Positions 8,398-17,679 of a stretch of 64,000 nucleotides of DNA are shown here, piece after piece (within the stretch, counting starts at the first letter, position 1; each line of letters opens with the position of its first letter). The DNA lies in the NCBI GenBank assembly GCA_035530615.1, contig DATKUL010000001.1:434001-498000 (forward strand), in the 5' to 3' direction. The notes beneath the pieces are model-generated. The model did not search any database, was not told the DNA's origin, and worked only from the letters and a program-made list of their open reading frames with translations. The translations under genes and the position numbers were made by a program. Origin of the DNA: Candidatus Paceibacterota bacterium (GTDB lineage: Bacteria; Actinomycetota; Actinomycetes; Nanopelagicales; Nanopelagicaceae).

Positions 8398-9266
8398 ATA
8401 AGTCCCAGGATCTGCCGAGCGCGTTTGAGCATTGCGGTATCAACTAGGTTTGCATCTACAACAAGGGCACCAGAACTTTCGTCTCTCTCATCCCATCGCT
8501 CAATGACTCGTTTTGCCCACTCGCTTTCATCCTCACTTGGTGCGAAACTTTGATCAACTACCTCCAGTTGATTTGGATGAATGCAGAGCTTTCCACCAAA
8601 TCCCATTTGCGAGGCATAGAGAGACCGATCTCTAAGTCCCTCGGTATCTGTTAGCGTGAAGTGTGGGGTGTCGATTGGCGCTCCAAGGCGTGAATGCACA
8701 CTGGCCATGACCAGAGCCGCCATCGCAAGGTCGGTATTGGGACCAGCGGGAGAGTAGGCAATTCGAAGATCTGTATAAAGATCGGCGCCACCGAAGGCAA
8801 GCCGCTGAACTCGGGTAGGTATGCTCGATGAATTGAGTAGTCCTAGTACTCCCGCGCTAGATTCAATAAGACCAATCGTCGGTAGCACTCTTTTGCTTCC
8901 GCTCTCCACCTCCAACTGAGTGAGAGCTTGGTCAGTAGCAATTGCGTTGTCCCCTGGGACAAACTTGGGAAGAACAATTCCATCAACTTCAAGCTCGAGC
9001 GCTTTACGGACGTCTTGGTTAAATTCGTGAGAACCAAATGCGTTCACACGGATAAATATAAGTGGCCCATCTGTAACCCTCAGTGGGAGACCAAGCGCCG
9101 TTCGTGCCACAGACTTATTTTCTGATCGAACCGCATCTTCAAGATCGATAATGACCGCATCGGCCTTTGATTGAAGTGCCTTCGCAATACGATCTGGCTT
9201 ATCTCCAGGAACAAAGAGAAAAGTACGCGCAATTCGAATGCGCCAATTCCTCTCTTCCGTATTCAC
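8394..9266 (-). CDS. HpcH/HpaI-CitE-like CoA-ester lyase
   Basis: A 290-aa TIM-barrel lyase of the citrate lyase beta / malyl-CoA lyase family. It cleaves or condenses hydroxyacyl-CoA esters such as citramalyl-CoA, malyl-CoA or beta-methylmalyl-CoA. Visible motifs are FVPGDKPDRI, IDLEDAV, the arginine in FIRVNAFGS, the metal glutamate in GLIESSAG, the metal aspartate in GGADLYTDL and GKLCIHPNQ near the C-terminus. It starts with GTG, overlapping the M19 dipeptidase stop by one base, and closes the 12-gene peptide operon. Together with the adjacent CoA-transferase it suggests breakdown of a C5 dicarboxylic CoA ester. Confidence 0.85.
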   Translation of the reverse strand: MNTEERNWRIRIARTFLFVPGDKPDRIAKALQSKADAVIIDLEDAVRSENKSVARTALGLPLRVTDGPLIFIRVNAFGSHEFNQDVRKALELEVDGIVLPKFVPGDNAIATDQALTQLEVESGSKRVLPTIGLIESSAGVLGLLNSSSIPTRVQRLAFGGADLYTDLRIAYSPAGPNTDLAMAALVMASVHSRLGAPIDTPHFTLTDTEGLRDRSLYASQMGFGGKLCIHPNQLEVVDQSFAPSEDESEWAKRVIERWDERDESSGALVVDANLVDTAMLKRARQILGLI

Positions 9267-10456
9267 TATTTGACCCAGATCGCCTTCAAGGCTCTCATAA
9301 TATTTCCACCCAGGATGGCAACAATATCTTCGTCAGAGAAGCCGTTCTGTACAAGCCAGCCTGCGATATTCCAAAAATTCTCTGTTGGGTTTTCAAGACC
9401 ATCTACGTACTTCACGCGCTCAAAAGGTGGTGCTTCCCTAAATGCGGTCTTGAGAAGGCCTGAGAAGACTGTATGCAACCCAACATGATCTCCATACAAA
9501 GTATCCGGACCGAAAGCCACGTGCTCGATACCGACGAGATCAATGCAATAGAGAAGATGATCCATCACTGAATCGATCGAGTGCTGAGGATGTGCGTGCG
9601 AAAGAGTCGTATGCGGCGCGGCAGACATGCCGATTACTCCGCCAGTCTCTGCAACTGCCTTAAGGACATCATCGCCTTTCATCCGCTTAATGGGCCAAAT
9701 GGCGCGCGCGCCGGCATGTGTCATGAAAACTGGTGCATCGCTCTCTCTACAGGCGTCAATACCGGTTTGATCTGATGAATGTGAAATATCGACGGCCATT
9801 CCAAGAGCGTTCATCCGCTTGACTGCACGGCGACCAAAGTCGGTAAGTCCGCTATCAGTATTCTCATTGAGTCCACAACCAAGTGCATTGGAGTCGGAAT
9901 AGGCGATTCCAATTTGCCGTATTCCTAATCCATAGAGCACATCAAGGCGGTCAATTTCATTTTCGATAGGAGTCGATGCTTCAAGACCAAAGACGAATCC
10001 GACCTTATTGTTCCTGTGTGCGTAATCAATGTCGGCCATAGTCCGGACAACAGTGACATCATCCTGATGAGCAATATCTGCCAGGCGCATTCCAATATCT
10101 GTAATGATGTCAAGCCAGCGCCAAGGCGCATTCCCTGTTACACATGCTGTGCCATCCATCATATTATCGAAAATCACTGTCATGCCAGATTCTTTTACTC
10201 CAGCAAACGCGGTGTGCTGGCGACCAGTGCGGTTGTACTCCGGGGTGTCCCTCATGTCATCTGGAAAACGAACTGGATGGTCATGCAGGCTGACCGTGAT
10301 GTTCTCTCGCATTAATTTCTCTGCCCGGGTCTGCTCTTCAGCTGTGAGAGCACCTTCATACGGTGCGACACGATTGAATTCAGAGGCCAACTTAATTTTG
10401 TCGAAACGTTCTTCCTCTGGAAGATAGCTATAAGAGGTGTAGGGATCTTTGCTCAT
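9266..10456 (-). CDS. Membrane dipeptidase-type peptidase (M19)
   Basis: A zinc dipeptidase of family M19 (renal dipeptidase/PepM-like), 396 aa from the ATG at 10456, which lies one base past the stop of the M20 gene. The ORF is open further upstream, but that stretch overlaps the neighbour and does not look like the family. The metal-site motifs are LHDHPVRFP, the bridging glutamate in GFVFGLEAST, DISHSSDQTG and MTHAGARA. M19 enzymes accept dipeptides with a D-residue at the C-terminal side. This fits the D-aminopeptidase in the same operon. No signal peptide is seen, so it probably acts in the cytoplasm on imported peptides. Confidence 0.88.
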   Translation of the reverse strand: MSKDPYTSYSYLPEEERFDKIKLASEFNRVAPYEGALTAEEQTRAEKLMRENITVSLHDHPVRFPDDMRDTPEYNRTGRQHTAFAGVKESGMTVIFDNMMDGTACVTGNAPWRWLDIITDIGMRLADIAHQDDVTVVRTMADIDYAHRNNKVGFVFGLEASTPIENEIDRLDVLYGLGIRQIGIAYSDSNALGCGLNENTDSGLTDFGRRAVKRMNALGMAVDISHSSDQTGIDACRESDAPVFMTHAGARAIWPIKRMKGDDVLKAVAETGGVIGMSAAPHTTLSHAHPQHSIDSVMDHLLYCIDLVGIEHVAFGPDTLYGDHVGLHTVFSGLLKTAFREAPPFERVKYVDGLENPTENFWNIAGWLVQNGFSDEDIVAILGGNIMRALKAIWVK

Positions 10457-10457
10457 T

Positions 10458-11822
10458 CTATTTACCCACAATCGCAAGTTTGTGCGGTCCATCCGCAAGG
10501 AAACGCCAGAGAACTTCCCAAGCGTGCATGCCTTCGCGAAGACGCTTGATACGCATAAATTCATTGGGAGCATGGTGTTTTTCATCGGCCGTTGCAAAGG
10601 AAAAGAAGAGGGTCTTTATACCCAGTACATCCTCAAAGAGCGCCGTGGCCGGAAGTGTTCCGCCAATAACCGCGAAAAGAACTGTTTCTCCAGGATAGAC
10701 CGCTTCAAGTGCAGCTGCCGCTGCCCGATTTGCCGGGTGATCAGTAGGAATTGTGTATGCCGGAACCCCACCGTGATCTGCTCGCATCGCAATCTTCACG
10801 CCATCATGTTTAATCTTTTCAATATGCTTCCTGATAGCGTCTAAAACTTTCTCAGGAAACTGTCCTGGCACCAACCGACAAGAGATATGTGCAGTGGCAA
10901 CATGTGGAATGACTGTGTATTTCCCTCCAGCTTGAACGCCGTTTATCTCAAGAGTCGGACGCTCCCATAACCGCTCAATGGTGCTGTAACCCGCCTCTCC
11001 AAATACTTCATCAATTCCTAGCGTCTTCATATATTCCGCGTCACTGAATGCAACCTTTGCAATTTCCGCGCGACGCTCAGAACTCATTTCCGGAATACCT
11101 GCGTAAAAACCTTCAATGGCGACACTGCCATCTCTGTTGTGTAGTCCTGCGAGAATCTCTGAGAGCACGTGAACGGGGTTGGCGACTGTGCCACCATAGC
11201 GTCCCGAATGCAGATCTTCCTTTGCACCAGATACTTCAAGATCAAATGTAACTAGGCCCTTGGATGCGACCGAGAGTGAAGGTTCTGTTGGACGCCACAT
11301 CGCCCCATCGGCAGAAATCACCAGATCTGCTGCAAGTTCGTCCACATGAGCTCGAACATACTCAGGAAGATTTGGGCTACCAATCTCTTCTTCGCCTTCA
11401 AAGAGAAACTTCACGTTGAGGGGAAGTTTTCCTTCTTGCGCAAGAAATGCCTGCGCCACTTTTAGGACGATAAGCACTGGACCCTTATCGTCAGTGACGC
11501 CACGGCCGCGGATTACGTCTCCATCTCGAATGAGCTCGAAGGGTGGCGTATGCCATTCAGCGAGATCGCCCGTTGGCTGCACATCGTAATGTCCATAGAC
11601 CAAGATGGTCGGGGCATCCGGGGCTCCCAGCCACTCGCCACGCACTACTGGATGGCCTGATGTTGGAACTACCCGAGCATTCGCGAAGGAAAGTTGAGCG
11701 GCAAGCCATTCGGCAGCTTTCTGCATCGTCTCGGCTGATGCATCCCGGCTAACAGATGGAATGGCTACATATTGAGAGAGCTCAGCGATGTAATTGTCAT
11801 CGTGTGAATCAAAGGTCAACAT
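10458..11822 (-). CDS. M20-family metallo-dipeptidase
   Basis: A 454-aa dipeptidase/carboxypeptidase of family M20 (CNDP/ArgE-like, long form). The metal-site motifs are ILVYGHYDVQP, GEEEIGSPN with the catalytic glutamate pair, and VISADGAM. The lid-domain histidine is in DLHSGRYGG. It sits between methylaspartate ammonia-lyase (6 bases) and the M19 dipeptidase (1 base) in the peptide operon. It most likely finishes hydrolysis of imported di- and oligopeptides in the cytoplasm. Confidence 0.9.
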   Translation of the reverse strand: MLTFDSHDDNYIAELSQYVAIPSVSRDASAETMQKAAEWLAAQLSFANARVVPTSGHPVVRGEWLGAPDAPTILVYGHYDVQPTGDLAEWHTPPFELIRDGDVIRGRGVTDDKGPVLIVLKVAQAFLAQEGKLPLNVKFLFEGEEEIGSPNLPEYVRAHVDELAADLVISADGAMWRPTEPSLSVASKGLVTFDLEVSGAKEDLHSGRYGGTVANPVHVLSEILAGLHNRDGSVAIEGFYAGIPEMSSERRAEIAKVAFSDAEYMKTLGIDEVFGEAGYSTIERLWERPTLEINGVQAGGKYTVIPHVATAHISCRLVPGQFPEKVLDAIRKHIEKIKHDGVKIAMRADHGGVPAYTIPTDHPANRAAAAALEAVYPGETVLFAVIGGTLPATALFEDVLGIKTLFFSFATADEKHHAPNEFMRIKRLREGMHAWEVLWRFLADGPHKLAIVGK

Positions 11823-11828
11823 CCATAT

Positions 11829-13070
11829 CTACTTTCTGTAGGCAACAAGCGCCGCGGTGCGGGCCATTTCATTTCCAACAATCATCATTCCTTCATCGAC
11901 GCCCATGCCAGGTTTTGCCAAAATTTGAATCGCTCCACATGCCATGGCGATATGGGCGCTTATTTGTGCAGATCGATCTGTCTCGTTGCAGGTACCACCA
12001 CAGTATCCGCCTAGTCCACTCTTGTGAATCAAAAGCAATGCCTCAATAGTGTTGTTGACACCACCGAGATCCGGCATCTTTACGTGAATCACATCCGCCG
12101 CTTCTGCCTCAACGAAGAGTCGAATATCCTCGAGGGTGTTGCACCATTCATCGACAGAGAGTTGAACGTCCGATCCGCGTGCTTTGAGCGCTTCACGGAG
12201 CGCCTTGGAGACCTTTACTTGCCCGTCGACACTCTTGCCATCAATAACATGTTCGACGCGAAGTTGAAACGGCGCAGCAATCTTGCTGACTTCTACAAGA
12301 TAGTCCGCGCATTTTTGAACGTCCGAATCAAATGCTTGACCAATAGTGCCGTATGCATCAAATTGCAGAACCGGGCTGTAATCAGAGTGCTTGCGAATCG
12401 ATAGAATCCGATCTCGCACCCACCCGACATATTCCTTAAAGATCTCACCATTCTTGCCAAGTTTGGTCTCCATATTATTGATGAGACCATGTGGCAAAAC
12501 GCCAGCTTCCTTCAAAATCATCTTGTCTACGTTGGAGTAGCGCTCGTCACCTGACTGTGTGTGCATAGGGACGATGGCAATATCAATACCAGTTTGGTAT
12601 TCATCTTGGATGACTTCTGCCATCGTGATCGAACGATTCTTGGCAACCGCATCCAGAAGAGCTTGAGTAAGGCCGTACCGAATTGCTGCAGAGATGCGCT
12701 TCCCATCAATTTCAAGGTGATCAATTTCTTGCGCCATACTTCTAAAGTCGACGATGGTTCGGCCCTTCAGTATGGGAAGAACATGTTGATTTATTAACGC
12801 TTGCGCTTCTAATGAATTGAAGAGTGGCTCTCTTCCGCCCGCGCCTGAGTATTGGACAACAGCACAATCTCCCTGTGCGATCTCGCCATTATCAAGTACG
12901 AGCAGGACGGAGAGAGATTGACCGGCCTCACGAATTGACGTAAACCCCGGAGTGATTGGCTCTCCCACGTAGTCAAAGCCATCGTGTTCGGCGCCCGCCA
13001 GGATCGCGGCCTGATCGTCAACATAAAAACCGGTAAGTCCTGGAACGCAGAGTAAATCCTTTATCTTCAT
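11829..13070 (-). CDS. mal: Methylaspartate ammonia-lyase
   Basis: Deaminates L-threo-3-methylaspartate to mesaconate and ammonia. It is an enolase-superfamily enzyme with Mg2+ and a catalytic lysine. The protein is 413 aa, the length of the clostridial enzyme. All the known active-site positions fall on the same numbers: H194 (VLPHGLINN), D238 (FDAYGTIG), E273 (RVEHV), D307 (VDEWCNT) and K331 (HVKMPDLGG). The C-terminal block CGGTCNETDRSAQ and the motif KPGMGVDEGMM are also intact. It lies in the peptide operon, 6 bases after the SDR. No glutamate mutase, the usual supplier of 3-methylaspartate in glutamate fermenters, is encoded in the window, so its substrate may come from imported peptides. 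Confidence 0.95.
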   Translation of the reverse strand: MKIKDLLCVPGLTGFYVDDQAAILAGAEHDGFDYVGEPITPGFTSIREAGQSLSVLLVLDNGEIAQGDCAVVQYSGAGGREPLFNSLEAQALINQHVLPILKGRTIVDFRSMAQEIDHLEIDGKRISAAIRYGLTQALLDAVAKNRSITMAEVIQDEYQTGIDIAIVPMHTQSGDERYSNVDKMILKEAGVLPHGLINNMETKLGKNGEIFKEYVGWVRDRILSIRKHSDYSPVLQFDAYGTIGQAFDSDVQKCADYLVEVSKIAAPFQLRVEHVIDGKSVDGQVKVSKALREALKARGSDVQLSVDEWCNTLEDIRLFVEAEAADVIHVKMPDLGGVNNTIEALLLIHKSGLGGYCGGTCNETDRSAQISAHIAMACGAIQILAKPGMGVDEGMMIVGNEMARTAALVAYRK

Positions 13071-13076
13071 TCTCTT

Positions 13077-13889
13077 TTAGTTGCTCGCTTCTCCATAGTT
13101 GAAAGTTGTTACGCATCCACCATCCACGGTAACGATGGATCCGGTCATAAATGAAGCACCAGGAGATGAAAGAAAGACCGCAACATTTCCGACTTCGACC
13201 GGTTGCGCCTGTCGGCCCAACGGCTGCATTCCCGCTGCTTTCTCACGACGATCTGTTGCTGCCTTGAATTCTTCGGCGCTCAAAGTGGGGCCACGACGAC
13301 CAAGGCTGGTGTCAATGTAACCCGGGCAAATGGCGTTCACGCGGATCTGATCTGGCCCGTAATCAACTGCCAACTGACGGGTGAGGTTGACGATCGCACC
13401 TTTGGTCGCACAGTAGGCGGGAGCCTTCGGCGCACCCACTAGACCATATGTTGATGCGATATTCACGATACTGCCACCACCTGCTTTAAGAAAGTACGGG
13501 ATTGTGTACTTAGTCATGAAGAAAGTTCCGACGAGATTGACATCAACAACCCGCGAGAACTCATCTGCATTAACCTCGTGAAGGCGCTTCTGCGCTCCAC
13601 CAATTCCCGCATTGTTGACGAGAATATCGATGGTTCCGAAAGTTGAAACCGTATTTTCAACAATACTCTTCACCTGATCTTCGTTGGCGATATCTGCAAG
13701 TACGAAGATGGCTTCGCCCCCTGCGTCTCTAATCTCCTTGACGGTTCGTTGACCATCTTCAACCAAAGTATCAGAGACACAGACCTTTGCGCCGGCTGCT
13801 GCCATCGCTTTAGCCGTTGCCCGACCGATTCCGTTTCCGGAACCGGTGACGATGGCAACTTTGCCGTCAAGAACTTGTGCAACTCCCAT
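13077..13889 (-). CDS. SDR-family oxidoreductase
   Basis: A 270-aa classical SDR with the cofactor loop TGSGNGIGR at residues 15-23, NNAGIG and the active-site YCATK. The ORF opens at 13901. The ATG at 13889 has GGAG six bases upstream and lies two bases after the M55 gene's stop, so it is the better start. Sequences of this type are usually annotated as 3-oxoacyl-ACP reductase or glucose 1-dehydrogenase-like, but the annotation is generic. In this operon it might act on a hydroxy- or keto-acid derived from the peptides. Confidence 0.86.
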   Translation of the reverse strand: MGVAQVLDGKVAIVTGSGNGIGRATAKAMAAAGAKVCVSDTLVEDGQRTVKEIRDAGGEAIFVLADIANEDQVKSIVENTVSTFGTIDILVNNAGIGGAQKRLHEVNADEFSRVVDVNLVGTFFMTKYTIPYFLKAGGGSIVNIASTYGLVGAPKAPAYCATKGAIVNLTRQLAVDYGPDQIRVNAICPGYIDTSLGRRGPTLSAEEFKAATDRREKAAGMQPLGRQAQPVEVGNVAVFLSSPGASFMTGSIVTVDGGCVTTFNYGEASN

Positions 13890-13891
13890 TC

Positions 13892-14722
13892 TTAGCTCCA
13901 CTCAACGATGCTGCGAGTGAGGATGACAGTTGTAATGAAACGACGGAAGAGCGCCAAAGGATCCTTATCTGTAATCGCAACTTTCTTTGTACCGGTCTTG
14001 ACGTTGCCTGGAATCCAAGCAGCCATATCTGCAAAATCATTGTTATGGAAGGTGATTTCCAGGGTTGCTGGCAGTTCGATGGAAGGCACTGGAATTGATT
14101 TGAGCTCAGCAATAGACGCCTTTGCCTTTTCAAATATCAAGTCGCACGCTTGATTTGGGTGCATGCTGTCGGCTGCAAAGCGAGTAATGCTCTTCTTTAC
14201 AACTGCTGCCTTAACACCAGGTGACCACATCTTGGTCTCAACTTCAGTGATCTCATCACCCGTAACCAGCACAATAGGCACTCCGTAGGACTGCGCAACA
14301 AGAGCATTGATCCCGGCCTCAGAGACGAATTCACCGTTCAGTCGGATATCTGAAATGGCGCGTGGATTGTACGTGTGTGAAAGGACCGACGCTTCGGCGC
14401 TCATCGAACCGTGATATGAGACGAAAAAGATTGCGTCATAAGAACTATCGAGTCCTTGCATCATGTACATCGGCTTGTGCTTACCCGAAAGGTAGCGAGC
14501 ATTCCCTTCAAGTGAATGCGGTCGAAGATTCTGCATCGAAGAGTGGGAGTCATTGACAAGGAATTCATCTGCTCCAGCTGCCATCGCGCCTTTGATACTT
14601 GCATTCACTTCATTTTGAAGAAGTTCGCGGTAGTAGCCGTATTCGGGATTTCCTGGAATGCATTGACTCCAGTCGACAACTCCTGCGGTGCCTTCCATGT
14701 CGGTTGAAATAAAGATCTTCAT
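13892..14722 (-). CDS. D-aminopeptidase, M55 family (DppA-like)
   Basis: A zinc D-aminopeptidase related to Bacillus DppA, which releases N-terminal D-amino acids such as D-Ala from small peptides. From the ATG at 14722 (AAGGAGA upstream, 4-base ATGA overlap with the preceding gene) it is 276 aa. The metal-binding D8 and E10 are in FISTDMEG, and further family motifs are LVNDSHSS and FFVSYHGS. An ORF start at 14839 is open but overlaps the neighbour and is rejected. It is encoded directly after the peptide ABC transporter and the Ntn asparaginase, so its substrates are probably imported peptides with D-residues. Confidence 0.9.
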   Translation of the reverse strand: MKIFISTDMEGTAGVVDWSQCIPGNPEYGYYRELLQNEVNASIKGAMAAGADEFLVNDSHSSMQNLRPHSLEGNARYLSGKHKPMYMMQGLDSSYDAIFFVSYHGSMSAEASVLSHTYNPRAISDIRLNGEFVSEAGINALVAQSYGVPIVLVTGDEITEVETKMWSPGVKAAVVKKSITRFAADSMHPNQACDLIFEKAKASIAELKSIPVPSIELPATLEITFHNNDFADMAAWIPGNVKTGTKKVAITDKDPLALFRRFITTVILTRSIVEWS

Positions 14723-15678
14723 ATCTTTCTCCTTGGTCGAAATTCTGGAGCGGTGGAATGCTCGGTCATGAGCGTGTAAGTCGAACCTTCCATACCGGAA
14801 GCCCCGCCATGTCGGCCATCCTGGGTCAACGAGAGGCAACGAAGTTCAGCACGGAAATTATCAGGTAACGTGCGAGCATCAAGGAGCGCATTGACACAGG
14901 CAGTTTCGGGATCTTGTCCCGTTCGCAAATTTTCAACGATTGTTCGCGCAGTACCAGCTCGTAAAGCCAGTTCGCCACGACCAGTACATGCAGCAGCTCC
15001 GTAGCGGATATCAGAGTAATTACCTGCGCCAGCAATTGCGGAATCCCCTACTCGCCCCGGGTGCTTATAGGGATACCCACTCGTGCTGACGCCGCATACA
15101 AGTTCGCCAGATTGATCAAGGGCGATGATATTGATTGTTCCCCATGGGCCGGCGTGCGGTGCCATGCGCTTTACCAATTCGAGAGAGGCAAGCCGGTATC
15201 GCTCATCACCGCTCGTTGCCTTCGTGTTTTCACCCTCGATAGATTCAGAGTTAGCTGTCTCGAGCTGCTTGAGCCAGAGTGCATTGGATTCAGGAGTGAG
15301 TAAATCTGCGGTAATGAATCCAAGATACTCAGCAAATGCTTCAGCTCCCTCACCAACAAGAAGTGAATGCTGTGGCAGCTGTTCCATTACTTTGCGAGCA
15401 ATTGAAATTGGATTTGGGTAATTCTTAACGGCCGCGACTGCTCCAAAGGCTCGCGTTGATCCAACCATGATGGATGCGTCAAGTTCGACGATGCCGCGCG
15501 CGTTTGGGAGCCCGCCCGTACCGACATAGTGATCGGCTAAATTATCTTCACATAATCTAAGTCCACGTTCGACGGCATCGAGCGCGCTTCCGCCGGTTCG
15601 AAGTATTTCCATTGCTGCCGGTATTCCAGCTTCACTGCGCTCGCTTCCAATAATGATTGGACTAAATTTCGCCGCCAA
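14719..15678 (-). CDS. Ntn-hydrolase asparaginase (aspartylglucosaminidase-like)
   Basis: An N-terminal-nucleophile hydrolase of the glycosylasparaginase/isoaspartyl-peptidase family, 319 aa. The precursor is expected to cut itself before T181 (WGTINIIALD), giving alpha and beta subunits. The substrate-binding block CGVSTSGYPYKHPGRVGDS and the glycine stretch AIAGAGNYSD are conserved. Most enzymes with this last block cleave N4-(GlcNAc)-asparagine; others remove beta-aspartyl residues from isopeptides. The start is a TTG with AAGGGG six bases upstream. It lies between the ABC transporter genes and the D-aminopeptidase, which favours a peptide substrate. Confidence 0.86.
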   Translation of the reverse strand: MAAKFSPIIIGSERSEAGIPAAMEILRTGGSALDAVERGLRLCEDNLADHYVGTGGLPNARGIVELDASIMVGSTRAFGAVAAVKNYPNPISIARKVMEQLPQHSLLVGEGAEAFAEYLGFITADLLTPESNALWLKQLETANSESIEGENTKATSGDERYRLASLELVKRMAPHAGPWGTINIIALDQSGELVCGVSTSGYPYKHPGRVGDSAIAGAGNYSDIRYGAAACTGRGELALRAGTARTIVENLRTGQDPETACVNALLDARTLPDNFRAELRCLSLTQDGRHGGASGMEGSTYTLMTEHSTAPEFRPRRKI

Positions 15679-15706
15679 GGCACACCCCTTTTTATATAAC
15701 TACGTG

Positions 15707-16672
15707 TCAAACCAGGAGGCAGGCTGCCTGATGGGTTCCTTCCACTAGATTCAAACTTGGATCAGTTGTTGCACATTCAGCAATCGCAACGGGGCAACGG
15801 CCACGGAAGCGGCATCCAACCATTGCGCTCTTAATGGACTGTAGTTCGCCATTTGGAGCAGATGAAATCTTTGAGCCCGTGGTCATCTTTGGTACAGAAC
15901 TCAAGAGAAGCTTTGTATAGGGGTGTGAAGGATTATTAAAGACCTCTTCGGTCGGCCCAACTTCGACAATGCGTCCTAAGTACATAACCGCGATGCGATC
16001 GCTAACTTGACGTACAACGGCAATGTTGTGCGAAATAAAGAGCATGGTCAGTCCGAGGTCCCGCTTTAGATCCATCAGGAGGTTTACAACAGATGCTTGA
16101 ACGGATACATCCAGCGCTGAAACAACTTCGTCTGCGATCAACACCTCAGGTTCTAGGGCAAGTGCCCGAGCGATACCAATGCGTTGACGTTGCCCACCGG
16201 AAAATTGGCGCGGGTACGACTGGAGTGCATCCATCGGCAACCCGACGAGGGCAAGCAGTTCGAGAGAGCGCGCTTCAACTTTCTCTTTGGGTACAAGATT
16301 ATGGAAGGAGAGCGCTTCTCGAAGAACTTCGCCTACGGTCAAACGTGGATTAAGCGATGAGAATGGGTCCTGAAAGACCATCTGCACGCTACGGCGCTCA
16401 TCAAGAGTGCGCTCCGCAGTCACTTTTTTTCCCTTGAGCGAGATAAAGCCCTCCGAAGCGGTATAAAGACCAACGAGTGTCCGACCCAGAGTTGATTTAC
16501 CACACCCGGATTCACCAACGAGGCCAAGAGTCTCACCTGCTCTGAGATCGAGCGTTACGCCATCAATTGCCGGAACATTAAAAATTTCTTTCTTGCGCAA
16601 GCGATCAACAATTGATTGGCGCTTTGCAAAGTGCTTTACAACATTCTCGGCTGAAAGTACGGCTTGACTCAT
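15707..16672 (-). CDS. Peptide ABC transporter ATP-binding protein (DppF/OppF-like)
   Basis: One of two ATPases of a peptide importer, 321 aa from the ATG at 16672, which overlaps the stop of the first ATPase gene by four bases (ATGA). Walker A is GESGCGKST, the signature is LSGGQRQRI in the form [15 protein letters not shown], and Walker B is EVLIADEV. The C-terminal oligopeptide-transporter extension is present with the cysteines of [15 protein letters not shown] longer ORF up to 16825 is a read-through into the neighbour. It energises the permeases encoded just upstream. Confidence 0.93.
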   Translation of the reverse strand: MSQAVLSAENVVKHFAKRQSIVDRLRKKEIFNVPAIDGVTLDLRAGETLGLVGESGCGKSTLGRTLVGLYTASEGFISLKGKKVTAERTLDERRSVQMVFQDPFSSLNPRLTVGEVLREALSFHNLVPKEKVEARSLELLALVGLPMDALQSYPRQFSGGQRQRIGIARALALEPEVLIADEVVSALDVSVQASVVNLLMDLKRDLGLTMLFISHNIAVVRQVSDRIAVMYLGRIVEVGPTEEVFNNPSHPYTKLLLSSVPKMTTGSKISSAPNGELQSIKSAMVGCRFRGRCPVAIAECATTDPSLNLVEGTHQAACLLV

Positions 16673-17679
16673 TCTGTTACACCACTTCCTGACGCAGCCG
16701 TAGCCCATTCTTTGTGGTCTGTAGATTTGAAACACGCGCTCTGTGAATTCTCGATAGGAGCGAGATTCGGTTCTGCAGAAAGACACTGCTCTTCTACAGC
16801 GAAGCAACGTGGGGCAAATGGACAACCCAATACCGGCTTGGTGAGGTTTGGGGCTTCACCGGAGATCGTGAAGAGACGGTGCACTGCCATATCTGGATCT
16901 GGGGCGGCTTTGAGAAGAGAAAATGTATACGGATGTGTTGGAATTTTAAAGGTTCCTTGCACATTCCCCGATTCAACGAAACGTCCCGCGTACATAACTT
17001 TGATGTCGTCGCACAATTCGTTTACTACAGCAAGATCGTGAGTAACAAAAACTATTCCAAGGCCGGAATTATGGCGAAGTTCATTCAGGAGTCGAAGGAC
17101 CTGTGCCTGGATTGTCACATCGAGGGCGGTAGTTGGCTCATCGCAGAAGAGAATCTTAGGACTTCCAGAAAGTGCAATTGCGATTGCAATACGCTGGCGC
17201 AAACCACCAGAGAGTTGGTGCGGATAAAGATCGTACCGAGACTCCCCATCGGTAATTCCTACTCGTTCCATCAATGAGAGTGCGATCTGCTTCGACTCTT
17301 CTTTACTCTTGCCAAGACGATAGCGTGGAACTTCTGAGACTTGCTCCCCGACCTTGATAACTGGGTTAAGGGCGGCAATTGCATCTTGGAAAATCATTCC
17401 GGTGTTATGCGAAAGCAGCGCCCGCCGGCTCTTATGGTCAAGCGTTGAAACATCCTTGCCTTCGACGAAAATCGAGCCCGAGGAAACGCGGGCATTGCTT
17501 GGTAAGAGTCCAAGAATTGCCTTGAGAGTGATTGATTTGCCGCTACCCGACTCGCCAACGATACCGATGGAATCCGCTGAATCCACATCAAATGAGACTC
17601 CACGAATCGCCTGGAGCAGACCGCGGTCAGTCTTGATCTCGACCGAAAGGTCCCTGACGGAAATGAGCGGAGTACTCAT
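16669..17679 (-). CDS. Peptide ABC transporter ATP-binding protein (DppD/OppD-like)
   Basis: The other ATPase of the peptide importer, 336 aa. Walker A is GESGSGKSI, the signature is LSGGLRQRIAIAIAL, and Walker B is ILFCDEPTTALD. The carboxy-terminal oligopeptide extension has the cysteine pattern CPFAPRCFAVEEQC. Its ATG follows the stop codon of the permease gene with no gap, and its end overlaps the partner ATPase by four bases. It functions at the inner face of the membrane as a heterodimer with the DppF-like protein. Confidence 0.93.
   Translation of the reverse strand: MSTPLISVRDLSVEIKTDRGLLQAIRGVSFDVDSADSIGIVGESGSGKSITLKAILGLLPSNARVSSGSIFVEGKDVSTLDHKSRRALLSHNTGMIFQDAIAALNPVIKVGEQVSEVPRYRLGKSKEESKQIALSLMERVGITDGESRYDLYPHQLSGGLRQRIAIAIALSGSPKILFCDEPTTALDVTIQAQVLRLLNELRHNSGLGIVFVTHDLAVVNELCDDIKVMYAGRFVESGNVQGTFKIPTHPYTFSLLKAAPDPDMAVHRLFTISGEAPNLTKPVLGCPFAPRCFAVEEQCLSAEPNLAPIENSQSACFKSTDHKEWATAASGSGVTE

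Noticed and set aside
11829-13070. A glutamate-fermentation pathway with glutamate mutase
   Set aside because: No mutase gene (mutS/mutE-like) was found in the window, so only the ammonia-lyase can be claimed.
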